NCBI RefSeq assembly: GCF_022370635.2 | Contig: NZ_CP092362.2 | Span: 4,216,001 to 4,280,000, forward strand | Direction: 5' to 3' | DNA: 64,000 nt | Source: Mycolicibacterium crocinum | Lineage (GTDB): Bacteria; Actinomycetota; Actinomycetes; Mycobacteriales; Mycobacteriaceae | Part shown: positions 16,537 through 25,126 of the stretch, in pieces | Position numbering within the stretch: the first letter of the stretch is position 1 | Layout: each line of letters opens with the position of its first letter | Program-made: the position numbers and the translations under genes | Notes under the pieces: model-generated | The model's input: only the letters and a program-made list of their open reading frames with translations | What the model was told of the DNA's origin: nothing | Database searches by the model: none

Positions 16537-16890
16537 TCAGCCGCCGATTCCGTTGTCCAGACCGAGGTGGGTGATGAAATACCAAGGGATGCCGACCCAT
16601 TGAACGGCGGCGACGGCTATCACGGCGACGATGCCTGCGAACAACCCGACCGTGCGCACCCTTGCGCTCACCGGAGCGAACGCCAGAAGTAGGAAGACCG
16701 CTACGAATGCCCACTCCACCCACATCAGCACCCGCTTGGGCGTTTCGGCCGCGATGTCGTAGTCGGTGAGATGCGAGTCCCGGAAGCCGGTGAAGTACAG
16801 ATCATTTCCCGCGACGATGGCCAGCAGCAGCGCGGCAACAGCGCAGAGCACACACCCCACGCGCACGACACCGACCCCTCGAGCCGTCAT
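16537..16890 (-). CDS. Small three-helix membrane protein
   Basis: A 117-residue protein with three predicted membrane helices: VGCVLCAVAALLLAIVAG near residue 10, WVEWAFVAVFLLLAFAPV near 57, and LFAGIVAVIAVAAVQWVG near 83. It has no motif I know. Its ATG at 16890 shares one base with the stop codon of the upstream hydrolase-like gene (TGATG), so the two are cotranscribed and probably coupled. GTG 16893 is an alternative start. The pairing with a membrane-spanning hydrolase-like protein suggests they act together in the membrane. Confidence 0.68.
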   Translation of the reverse strand: MTARGVGVVRVGCVLCAVAALLLAIVAGNDLYFTGFRDSHLTDYDIAAETPKRVLMWVEWAFVAVFLLLAFAPVSARVRTVGLFAGIVAVIAVAAVQWVGIPWYFITHLGLDNGIGG

Positions 16891-18251
16891 CACATACTTC
16901 GCTGCCAGGACCGGTACACCACCCGGCCGACGGTCGCGGGGTCGGGCTCAGGTGCGTTCACCGACACGTCGAGACCCGAATGATCCTCCACAGCAAGTAC
17001 TTTCCGGAGGTGATACGCCAGGTCACCATCGTCGTCGCGCCCCGGATACTTGAAGTAGCGGGTGTGCGCGAGCCCCGGGGCCAGCCGCTCGGGCTGGTTT
17101 CCGCTCACCGCGATCTCACGGATGCCCGGGCCGAACAACGGTGCCAGCGCCCCGCCGAACCAGTCGCCGCGAATACCGCCCCGCCGCACCGGAAAGCAGA
17201 TGTTGGTCCACCGGGTCACCGCGAACGCCGACAGACCGTCCAACTCACCGGACCGGGGCGGGCAGCATGACATCACACCGCGACGGATCAGCGAGTCGAA
17301 CAACACATGTCGTCGGTCGACACGTCCGCAACCACCGAGGATCGGCGGCCGGGCCACGAACAGATCGGCCAACGCCATCGGGGTTCCGACCGTGACGAAA
17401 TCCGTTATCCGCCAGGGATTTCCCTGACGACGCAAGTCCTGCCACAACGCGAACTGCCGTTCTTGGAAGTCCGCGACCGAGCCGTGCACGTCGGACTCGG
17501 TCGGCGACGGCAGGCCGGCCCCGGGCGCTGCCCGGAGTTCGTGCGTCTCGGCCCACAGCGTCGTCAGCGCGTCATAGGCGATATAACCACCGATACCGTG
17601 ACCCACCACGACGATGCGCGCGTAACGCCCCTGCTGCAGGGTATACAGCAGGTCGACCAGGCCGCCACGGATAGCGCGCCGCGCCGCTTGGGATTCCGGC
17701 GCCGTCAGGTCGAAGTAGCGGGCGACGTTGACGAAGCCGGTGGTCAAGAAGCTACGGGTCAGCGCTCGCGGCAGTAGACGAAACACCGCCAACGCGACGG
17801 TCAGCACCACCACGCTGGTGGCGACCCCGATGATCCAGCCGGCCACCCCGGTGTGCAGGAAGTAACCGCCCACAACGAACAAGCCCACGAGTACGGCGAC
17901 CGGAATCAGCACGGTCAGCAAGACCGCGCGCCAGATGCCGAACAGTTGGTCCGGCACGTGACGCGGACGGCGAAGGAACGTCCGCGCCACAGCGGCGACG
18001 AATCCCGCGTACCGGGCGCTCGTCATCAGGAACGACCAGTCGTACTCGTACAGATCGACACCCGACGGTGCGCTATAGCGCCGCGCCTCATACGAATCGG
18101 TGATCTCGACGGGCTGTGGGTCGTACTCCCAGCGGCCACCCTCGGGCATCAACGCCGTCTTGGCGAAATCGTCCAGGACATCCATCGGCCGGCGTTCGAG
18201 CAGACCGTGCACGAAGACCACGGCGGTGCGTACGGCGCTGTCGGTGCTCAT
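16890..18251 (-). CDS. Membrane-spanning alpha/beta-hydrolase-like protein lacking the nucleophile Ser
   Basis: A 453-residue protein. The N-terminus (TAVVFVHGLLERRPMD) is the oxyanion region of an alpha/beta hydrolase. Two membrane helices follow near residues 108-160 (VLLTVLIPVAVLVGLFVVGG and IIGVATSVVVLTVALAVF). The nucleophile elbow appears at VVVGHGIGGYIAYDAL, but the serine of GxSxG is replaced: Gly219 in GHGIG. Without it hydrolysis by the usual mechanism is unlikely, so this may be a structural or binding protein, or use another residue. The start follows GGGAGG. It is first in a two-gene unit with the small membrane protein and divergent from the amine oxidase. Confidence 0.7.
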   Translation of the reverse strand: MSTDSAVRTAVVFVHGLLERRPMDVLDDFAKTALMPEGGRWEYDPQPVEITDSYEARRYSAPSGVDLYEYDWSFLMTSARYAGFVAAVARTFLRRPRHVPDQLFGIWRAVLLTVLIPVAVLVGLFVVGGYFLHTGVAGWIIGVATSVVVLTVALAVFRLLPRALTRSFLTTGFVNVARYFDLTAPESQAARRAIRGGLVDLLYTLQQGRYARIVVVGHGIGGYIAYDALTTLWAETHELRAAPGAGLPSPTESDVHGSVADFQERQFALWQDLRRQGNPWRITDFVTVGTPMALADLFVARPPILGGCGRVDRRHVLFDSLIRRGVMSCCPPRSGELDGLSAFAVTRWTNICFPVRRGGIRGDWFGGALAPLFGPGIREIAVSGNQPERLAPGLAHTRYFKYPGRDDDGDLAYHLRKVLAVEDHSGLDVSVNAPEPDPATVGRVVYRSWQRSM

Positions 18252-18336
18252 CGTCCTCCCGGAAACCAAGTGGCGGGCAGGCTAATACTTTGCCAAATCA
18301 CCCACAGGATGAACACAAGCAGGCGCACCATAAGCC

Positions 18337-19707
18337 ATGGCTGATGTGGATTTCTGCGTGGTCGGCGCAGGTTTCGCTGGACTGACTGCCGCCCTGAGAC
18401 TCAAACAAGCGGGCCGATCGGTGGCCCTTCTCGAAGCCCGGGACCGTGTCGGCGGGCGCACATTCACTGTCGAAGGCCCCGAAGGCATCTGGATCGACCG
18501 GGGTGGCGCCTGGATCGGGCCAGGTCAGGACGCGATCTACGGGTTGATGAAGGAATTCGGCGTCGGCAGCTACAACCAGTACGTCGACGGTGAAGCCATG
18601 ATGGTCGTCGAGGGCAAGCACTACCGATACGAGGGCACGATCCCGCTGACGATGAGTCCGTGGGCGGCGCTCAACATGGGCGCGGTCTTCCTCGACCTCA
18701 CCCGGCTGTGCAAGACGATCCCGCTCGAAGCGCCGTGGGAAGCCAAGAACGCCGACAAGCTGGACCGCATCACCTACGCCTCCTGGCTCAACGACCGCAC
18801 GCTGTCCAAACCCGCACACACGTTGCTGGAAGCGGCGATCGCCGGCCTCTACACGTCGGCGGCGTCGGAGACCTCGATGCTGTTCGTCTTGCGTCAGCTG
18901 GCGTCCGGTGGTGGCCCGTCGTTCGTACTCGGCGTCAAGGATTCGTCGCAGGACTCCCGCATCGTCGGCGGGATGGGTGCGGTTTCGGGCAAGATGGCCA
19001 CCGAGATCGGGGACTCGCTACACCTGGATCAGCCCGTGCGGCGAATCATTCAGGACGACGACGGGGTCACCGTCCAGGCGGACGGCATGACGGTTCGGGC
19101 GCAGCGCGTGATCGTCGCGGTGCCCATCGCGATCGCCAGTCACATCCTGTACGAACCGATGCTGCCGGTGGACCGGTCCTTCCTGCATCAGCGCATGCCG
19201 AGCGGCGCGGTCGTCAAGATCAACATCGTCTACGCCGAACCGTTCTGGCGAAAGGACGGACTGACCGGCCAGACCTTCGCACCCGGCTCGCTGGCCAACC
19301 TCACCATCGACGCATCCACCGACGCACCGCGGCCCGGGGTGATGTGCGTGATCACCGAAGGCCCCGAAGCGCGCACGTACACCAAAATGGATCCCGATGC
19401 CCGCAAGAAAGAGGTATTGGCGCAGTTGGTGGAGCGCTTCGGCGAGAAGGCCGCGACCCCGGTGGCCTACCTCGATCAGGACTGGAGCGTCGAAAGGTAT
19501 TCCGGCGGCGGAATGTTGAGCCACTGCCCGCCCGGCGTGCTCACCGAATTCGGACCCGCCATCACCGAGCCATGCGGCCGAATCCATTGGGCCGGAACGG
19601 AAACGTCCGGCATAATGCACGGCTGGGTCGACGGTGCGGTGCGCTCGGGTGAGCGCGCGGCCAAGGAAGTCATGGCGAAGGAGCCGGCGGTGGCCGGGCA
19701 AGCCTGA
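18337..19707 (+). CDS. aofH: Flavin-containing monoamine oxidase family protein
   Basis: A 456-residue FAD-dependent amine oxidase. These enzymes oxidise primary or other amines to imines with release of hydrogen peroxide. The N-terminal dinucleotide fold VDFCVVGAGFAGLTAA is followed by LLEARDRVGGRT, the FAD ribose motif, then IDRGGAWIGPGQD. The C-terminal flavin motif is clear: GRIHWAGTETS followed by GWVDGAVRSGERAA. The usual covalent-flavin cysteine of eukaryotic MAO is not obvious near the C-terminus, so FAD is probably non-covalent. It resembles M. tuberculosis AofH in length. Substrate cannot be read. Confidence 0.85.
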   Translation: MADVDFCVVGAGFAGLTAALRLKQAGRSVALLEARDRVGGRTFTVEGPEGIWIDRGGAWIGPGQDAIYGLMKEFGVGSYNQYVDGEAMMVVEGKHYRYEGTIPLTMSPWAALNMGAVFLDLTRLCKTIPLEAPWEAKNADKLDRITYASWLNDRTLSKPAHTLLEAAIAGLYTSAASETSMLFVLRQLASGGGPSFVLGVKDSSQDSRIVGGMGAVSGKMATEIGDSLHLDQPVRRIIQDDDGVTVQADGMTVRAQRVIVAVPIAIASHILYEPMLPVDRSFLHQRMPSGAVVKINIVYAEPFWRKDGLTGQTFAPGSLANLTIDASTDAPRPGVMCVITEGPEARTYTKMDPDARKKEVLAQLVERFGEKAATPVAYLDQDWSVERYSGGGMLSHCPPGVLTEFGPAITEPCGRIHWAGTETSGIMHGWVDGAVRSGERAAKEVMAKEPAVAGQA

Positions 19708-19710
19708 CGG

Positions 19711-20448
19711 CTACCGCGGCGGATCGCCCCGCCACTGAAAGCTGTTGATGTACTTGCCCAAATCCTGAGCGAGTTGCAGATTGGCACCTGACGGCAGGCT
19801 CGGGCCGTCGCCGGGACGGAAGGGTCGATACGGGCCGATCGCACCACCGATGAGCGCCAGATCATTCTTGACCGCGGCCATCACCACGATGCGCTTGCGC
19901 CGGACGGTGCCGCTGGTCCCTTGCGGGTACACGTCGAGAACCGCCCCGTAGCCGAGCTGATAGCCCACCGTCGCGTTCGGCAGGACGTACGCCACGGTGG
20001 CATCGGGTTGCTTCTCACGAAGCAGGTCGTCGACAACCTGCTCGGCAGAGCGGCCCTTGGCCGGAGCAGAGAAGAGGTCCATCTCGCCGCCGTCCCCGGC
20101 GGTGAACTTGGCCGAGACGCCGTCATCCTCTTTGGTGATCTCATACGCCGACCCGGGTCCGGGGTAGGCCACCGAGAACGAGCCGTCGGCCGCGGTGAAG
20201 CGCGGGTTCGCTTGCACCGGTATGCCGGTGGGCGGTCGGCCGCATTCCGGCGGGCAGGTGTACCGCACCGCCGGAGCGGCGGTCAGCAGCGAGGCCGCAG
20301 TCATCGCGCCGACCACGACGGCCAGCCCGGCGCTCAAGAGCAATAGCAACCGGCGCAGCGGCGTATAACGCAGTGGCACAGCCGAATACGACCCGGACAA
20401 CACCGAATAGCCGGGTGCGAGTTCGCGCGCTACCGTCGGGGCGCTCAT
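19711..20448 (-). CDS. Membrane-anchored extracytoplasmic protein, third gene of the sedolisin operon
   Basis: A 245-residue protein with one membrane helix at about residues 30-55 (LLLLLSAGLAVVVGAMTAA), a short cysteine pair outside (YTCPPECGRPP), and a soluble domain of about 180 residues (FSVAYPGPGSAYEITKED; DATVAYVLPNATVGYQLGYG). The topology is N-inside, C-outside. I recognise no family. Its ATG overlaps the stop of the upstream zinc-ribbon gene by four bases (ATGA), so it is the last gene of a coupled three-gene unit with the sedolisin protease. It could be a partner or substrate of that protease. Confidence 0.68.
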   Translation of the reverse strand: MSAPTVARELAPGYSVLSGSYSAVPLRYTPLRRLLLLLSAGLAVVVGAMTAASLLTAAPAVRYTCPPECGRPPTGIPVQANPRFTAADGSFSVAYPGPGSAYEITKEDDGVSAKFTAGDGGEMDLFSAPAKGRSAEQVVDDLLREKQPDATVAYVLPNATVGYQLGYGAVLDVYPQGTSGTVRRKRIVVMAAVKNDLALIGGAIGPYRPFRPGDGPSLPSGANLQLAQDLGKYINSFQWRGDPPR

Positions 20449-21629
20449 TGCTCCACCAACTCGACGCTCGGGTGCGGACGGTCCCGGCGGCGCGCCTCTC
20501 GCGACGCACGCGATGCGGTGTGCTCCGCGACACCGCAGGCCGGGCAGAACGCGACGTCGGGCACCACATGCCCGCACCCCGGACACAGGATCGGCAACTC
20601 CGGATGCAGCGGATCCTGCGGCTCATGCAGCACCGCGACCTGAATGCCCACCCGCAATGCGACCACCGCCGCGAGCGCCAACGCAATATGCACCAGCAGC
20701 TGCAATTCCGACGCGATCGCCAGGACCTCCACCAGTCCGACGTTGGCATAGGCCGCGGCGACCACCACCAACACCAGCCCGCCGGCGGCGAGATGACGGA
20801 GGCGCGAGACCCCGGGTCGCCGCGAGTACCACAGCCCGATCCCGACCAGCCCGCTCACCGACGCCGCGGTCAGCGGCATAGTCAACCCTCGGACGCCGGC
20901 CTCGATCAACAGATCGGTGACCGACTGATCGCTGATCGTGATTCCTGCGTCGATCTCCTGCACCAGCCGGACCATCGTCACCGTCACCGCGAACACCGTC
21001 GCTCCGAGTACTCCGATCGCGAAGCCGTACAGCGACTCTCGGATCGGCGGTCGGCTCAGCCGAACCAGCACAGTGGGCAGTTGCATCACCAGCAGTCCGC
21101 CGAACGGGATCACCAGGGCGTCGCGCACCAGTACCGCAGTGGGCACTGCTGTGCCGAGGCCCAGGCTGTAGGACTCTTTGACGATCGCGGCGGTGAGCAG
21201 CGCCCAGCCCAATCCGACCGCGACACCGAGCACCACGGTCACAGCCCACACCCGCCGCGGCAGGTCGAAGAGGACGCCGGTTTCGGTCAGGTAGATCACG
21301 AAGAGCAGCAGTGGGGCGAAGGTGGCGATCGCCACCATCGGTATGTACCAATGGAATACGCACGAGATGACGAGCAGGACGAACACCAGCCCAAGCCCAA
21401 CCCGGAATGTGCTTAGTGAGCGCCGGGGCAGGTGCGGGAACAGCGAGCTGACCAGCGAAGGCTGCAGAACGTTCTCACCGGGCGCGGCGACAAAGGCGTT
21501 GCCCCGCAGCCAGTCCGGGCCAGCACCTTGTTCACGCACCAGGCGTGCACCGCACCGCCCACAGAACCGGCCGGCCGGTACGTCGCGTCCGCACAACCGG
21601 CACGGCATCGTTTCGAGCGGCTCGGTCAT
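20445..21629 (-). CDS. Polytopic membrane protein with zinc ribbons at both ends
   Basis: A 394-residue protein with a zinc ribbon at each terminus: CRLCG and CGRCG near residues 10-26, and CPGCG and CPACG near 350-368. Between them lie about eight membrane helices (VGLGLVFVLLVISCVF, VWAVTVVLGVAVGLGWALL, LVVVAAAYANVG and others). Both ribbons would then face the cytoplasm if the helix count is even. I know no defined function for this architecture. Both ends overlap neighbours by four bases (ATGA), placing it in the middle of the sedolisin operon. Confidence 0.7.
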   Translation of the reverse strand: MTEPLETMPCRLCGRDVPAGRFCGRCGARLVREQGAGPDWLRGNAFVAAPGENVLQPSLVSSLFPHLPRRSLSTFRVGLGLVFVLLVISCVFHWYIPMVAIATFAPLLLFVIYLTETGVLFDLPRRVWAVTVVLGVAVGLGWALLTAAIVKESYSLGLGTAVPTAVLVRDALVIPFGGLLVMQLPTVLVRLSRPPIRESLYGFAIGVLGATVFAVTVTMVRLVQEIDAGITISDQSVTDLLIEAGVRGLTMPLTAASVSGLVGIGLWYSRRPGVSRLRHLAAGGLVLVVVAAAYANVGLVEVLAIASELQLLVHIALALAAVVALRVGIQVAVLHEPQDPLHPELPILCPGCGHVVPDVAFCPACGVAEHTASRASREARRRDRPHPSVELVEQ

Positions 21630-23209
21630 GCCATGCCCCGCTGTACGTCGAGGATGTCACGGGCCAGGTTGTCGGCGTTGGGGGTGCCCAGGCCGGTGAC
21701 CATGTCGTAGCCGGGACCCGCGACCGCGACGGCATTGGTACCGAGAACGATGTCATGGAAGGCGGGGCGCGTCGCCCCGGCGGCGATCCGGTACAGGGTC
21801 GGGTTGAACTCGCCCAGCGCGCGTCCCCCGTTGTCGATCAAGAACTCGTTGATCACCGCCGCGATACCGGCCCACAGCGGCGCCGCCTGCGAGGTGCCGC
21901 CGCCGACCACCAACTGCTGGTTCAGCACGATCACGGCGCCGGTGTTGGTGTCGGCGACCGCCGAGATGTCCGGAGTCAGGCGGCGCAATGCGGTGTCGGG
22001 CGCCGCGCTCTGCCACGGCGGCCGTTCGAACAACGCTGAGATTCCCCCACCGCTGCCGTGGGTCAACGGCCCGTCCATCCAGCCAAGCTCGGCAAGCCAT
22101 CGGTAGTTCTGGTCGGTCGACAGTGTCGTTCCTCCGACCGTCGTCACCTCCGGAAGCGAGGCGACGGCGTCCAGTCCGACGTCCGACGGACCGGGCGGGG
22201 CCGACCAGTCATGGCCGCGTTTGCATTCCAGGCCGGCGAGATCGCCGCTGGCGTTGAACACCGTGGTGCCTCGTGACACCGCATCGGCCACCGCTTCCCG
22301 CACGGGTGCCAAGTCGGCGGCGGTGATCATCCGGTCGCACCCCCACCCGATCGACAAACTCCACACCGCGCCGGGGAACCGCCGATCGACGTCGCGCATC
22401 ATGTCGGCGATCTTGACGTAGGTGCCGCCACCGCCGACGGTCGGACGGGCGTTGACCAGTACCGTGCGCGCATCGGGCGCCAGCGCGTGGGCGACTTGCA
22501 GATCCATCGACGCCTCGTTGTTGCGCTGCTCGGGCATCCCGCCGACGACTTCGGGGGTGAATTTCGGCAGTCGGTATGTCGCGGCGAACATGTCGAGGTC
22601 GGCCTGGTCGAAGCCGTCGAAGGCGAAGACCACGATCGTGGTGCCCTTGCCGGTGTAGCCCGCGTCGGCCAGCGGGCGGACGTTGTAGATCGTGCGGAGC
22701 GCGTCCGGCGGTAGGCCGTGGTCGGGAACGTCGATCGGTAGCGGCGGGATCGAAGGGCTACTGGAGTGGTAGGGCGTGTAACTCAGGATGCGACCCAGTC
22801 CCGACACCGAATCACGCAGCGCCGCAGGGACCGTCGGCTGCTCGGGCGAAGCATAGAACTGCTCACCGGACGGTTTGCGGTAGTCGCGCACCGGCACGCC
22901 GAAGGCCGTGGAGACGCTGACCGGTGAGCCCTGCAGCACCGCCCACCCGGCACCCGGTTCCCAGCGCACCGACAATCCGTTGGTGGTTGCCCAGCGCTGC
23001 AAGCGATCCGGGGCTTGCCTACCTCGAAGCTCGGCAGTCAGCTGCACCGCGTGCGCCCGGGAATCACCGAGGTCGGCCGACGACTGGAGCAGCACCGCGT
23101 AGGGCCCTGAAATAGGTTGCGCCGACGGTAGATCGGTATGTGACCGCATCGCGCATCCGGCAAGCGTGAGCACGCTCACCGTCAGCAGCGCGAACACCGT
23201 ACGAGTCAT
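21626..23209 (-). CDS. S53 sedolisin-family serine protease, lipoprotein
   Basis: A 527-residue secreted acid-type peptidase. A lipobox (LTVSVLTLAGC) shows a lipoprotein signal with Cys19 as the lipidated residue. Residues 35-165 form the activation propeptide seen in kumamolisins. In the catalytic domain NNEASMDLQVAHAL gives Glu232 and Asp236, and GGGTSQAAPLWAG gives the nucleophile Ser440; SGD near residue 305 holds the oxyanion Asp. The C-terminal DIVLGTN and GYDMVTGLGTPN segments form the calcium site. The triad is intact, so activity is expected outside the membrane. It heads a three-gene operon with ATGA overlaps. Confidence 0.9.
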   Translation of the reverse strand: MTRTVFALLTVSVLTLAGCAMRSHTDLPSAQPISGPYAVLLQSSADLGDSRAHAVQLTAELRGRQAPDRLQRWATTNGLSVRWEPGAGWAVLQGSPVSVSTAFGVPVRDYRKPSGEQFYASPEQPTVPAALRDSVSGLGRILSYTPYHSSSPSIPPLPIDVPDHGLPPDALRTIYNVRPLADAGYTGKGTTIVVFAFDGFDQADLDMFAATYRLPKFTPEVVGGMPEQRNNEASMDLQVAHALAPDARTVLVNARPTVGGGGTYVKIADMMRDVDRRFPGAVWSLSIGWGCDRMITAADLAPVREAVADAVSRGTTVFNASGDLAGLECKRGHDWSAPPGPSDVGLDAVASLPEVTTVGGTTLSTDQNYRWLAELGWMDGPLTHGSGGGISALFERPPWQSAAPDTALRRLTPDISAVADTNTGAVIVLNQQLVVGGGTSQAAPLWAGIAAVINEFLIDNGGRALGEFNPTLYRIAAGATRPAFHDIVLGTNAVAVAGPGYDMVTGLGTPNADNLARDILDVQRGMA

Positions 23210-23266
23210 GGCTGAACCGAACCATAGTGCACCGATGTGCGGTGCGCTGGGACCTGACCGAAGAGG

Positions 23267-24940
23267 TCAGCCGCGAACCTGACGGCGGTAGGTCAGCTTG
23301 TCGAACTCCCGGCCGTATTCGTCGACCGCGGTCACGTCCATCTCGCTCATGAGGTTGCCCGGCCGTACATCGACCCGGATGAACGCGTAGTTGCGGAATC
23401 GCACCCGCGACCAGCCGACCGCCTCGGTCTGCTTGTGGCCGTCCGCGGTCCACACGTAGCTGTTCGGCACGAACGTGTCGGGCGCCTCGTTGCCCCGATA
23501 GCTTTCCGGCTCCCCGGGCTGGAACGCATAGCGCGGCCGGCCCGCCGAACCCACCGTGTAGTACACGGTGCCATCGGTTTCCGGGTAGACGACCGCGTTG
23601 TCCCCGGCCACCTTCGTGGGCGCGCCGCCACGGATCGGGTCGGACCGTTCGAACACGTGGTTGTGGCCCTGCAGCACCAGATCGACCTGGTAGCGGTCGA
23701 ACAACGGCACCCATGCCGCCCGTACACCCCCGTCGCTGGCATGGGCCTCGGTCGTGGAGTAGACGCAGTGGTGAAAGAAGCAGACGATGAAGTCGATGTC
23801 GGGGTTGGCGCGATGTGCCGCCAATGTCTGTTCTACCCAACCATTTTGGGCGCCCCTGGAGTACCCCGTGTTCGCGGTGATCTCATAGCTGACGTCGTTG
23901 GCATCCAGGGAGAGCACTGCGAGGTTGCCATAGGTGAACGAGTACACCGACGGACAACCTTTGGGGCCGTTGCCCGGAAGGTCAAGGCGCGCGAGGTGAC
24001 CTCCGTAGCCGTGCACGGGGTAGGCGGCTTCCATGTCGTGGTTGCCGGTGGCGAACATCCATGGTGTCGTCGAGGCACTGGCCTCGATGGAGGTCAGGTA
24101 CACATCCCATACGTAGGGGTTGAACTTGTCGAATCCCTTGGGCGGGTCGCCTTTTCGGACGAACTGCGCAGGTTTGCCCGCTCCGGACGGATCGGCGTAG
24201 GCGATATCACCGGCGAGGATGTGGAAGTCGGGCCGCGAGGCGACGATCTGATTCAGCACGTTGGCGGTGTGCGACACCGCCGGGTCGTTGTCGGGCTTGT
24301 AGTAGCTGTCGTCGTAGTCACCGCGGATGAGACCCGGCGGAGCCAGCGGAGTTTCGTCGGTGCCCTGATCCCCCATCATCGTGAACCGGAACCAGCCCAC
24401 CGCATCTCGCGCGCTGGGCATGGCGGTGGCCGCGGAGAGCACGTCGCCGACGAAACCGTCGTCAGTGCGCCAACGGTAGAAGTGCGGTGTGCGCCCCGGC
24501 AGTCCATCCACGGGTACGTGGACGTAGAACTGCTCCGCCGACAGGACGCCGCCGCTGCTGTCCGGGATCTGCGTCACCAGATTGCGGACCTCCGCCTCGA
24601 GCGTCGCCCCGAGCCCCGGTGTCGGACCATGGTCGACGAAGATCTTGGTGGCACCGGGATTGCGCGAAAGCTGAGCGGCCAGCCGTAGCTGGCTCGAGGC
24701 GTCCGGGCCGTATCCGACTCGCCGGCCGGCCACCGCCAGGGGTGCGTCCGCGGCGTAGGCCCGGTGCCCGAAGGGCGCGGTGCCCAGCGCCGCGACGGCT
24801 GCCGCGGCGGCCGACCCGCGCAAAAAGTTGCGCCGCGAGACCGGACGGGCGCGCAGGTACGTCCGGTGCCATTCGTACTGCTCAGCCATCGTCATCCGGC
24901 CGGCCAAGGCCGGCGGGATGCCGGTATCGGGGATCTCCAC
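23267..24940 (-). CDS. Tat-exported purple acid phosphatase-like metallophosphoesterase
   Basis: A 557-residue metallophosphoesterase. A twin-arginine signal (SRRNFLRGSAAAAAVAALG) lies at residues 35-55, so it is exported folded with its metals. An N-terminal Fn3-like domain is followed by the catalytic core with the full motif set in order: GDQGTD, GDIAYAD, GNHDME, FHH and GHNHVFER. These are the metal ligands of the purple acid phosphatase group. The GTG at 24940 leaves a 34-residue leader before the Arg pair; I kept it because related mycobacterial proteins carry a similar MAEQYEWHRT segment before the signal. It should release phosphate from external esters; control by phosphate supply is a guess. 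Confidence 0.87.
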   Translation of the reverse strand: MEIPDTGIPPALAGRMTMAEQYEWHRTYLRARPVSRRNFLRGSAAAAAVAALGTAPFGHRAYAADAPLAVAGRRVGYGPDASSQLRLAAQLSRNPGATKIFVDHGPTPGLGATLEAEVRNLVTQIPDSSGGVLSAEQFYVHVPVDGLPGRTPHFYRWRTDDGFVGDVLSAATAMPSARDAVGWFRFTMMGDQGTDETPLAPPGLIRGDYDDSYYKPDNDPAVSHTANVLNQIVASRPDFHILAGDIAYADPSGAGKPAQFVRKGDPPKGFDKFNPYVWDVYLTSIEASASTTPWMFATGNHDMEAAYPVHGYGGHLARLDLPGNGPKGCPSVYSFTYGNLAVLSLDANDVSYEITANTGYSRGAQNGWVEQTLAAHRANPDIDFIVCFFHHCVYSTTEAHASDGGVRAAWVPLFDRYQVDLVLQGHNHVFERSDPIRGGAPTKVAGDNAVVYPETDGTVYYTVGSAGRPRYAFQPGEPESYRGNEAPDTFVPNSYVWTADGHKQTEAVGWSRVRFRNYAFIRVDVRPGNLMSEMDVTAVDEYGREFDKLTYRRQVRG

Positions 24941-25126
24941 TCACCGATGGTGACGCACGCACCTGCGAGAACGCGGAATCGGCCGCAAACTGCAGGTGAA
25001 CAGTCGCTATGGGCGGCGCCGCTAATTACGAGCCGGTTGCGATTCCGCTCCAATCGTCCTCACAACTTTGCTGGCTACCGTGACCTCCGTAGATTCATGC
25101 GGATACCCCGGCGGCCAGGAGGCGCG

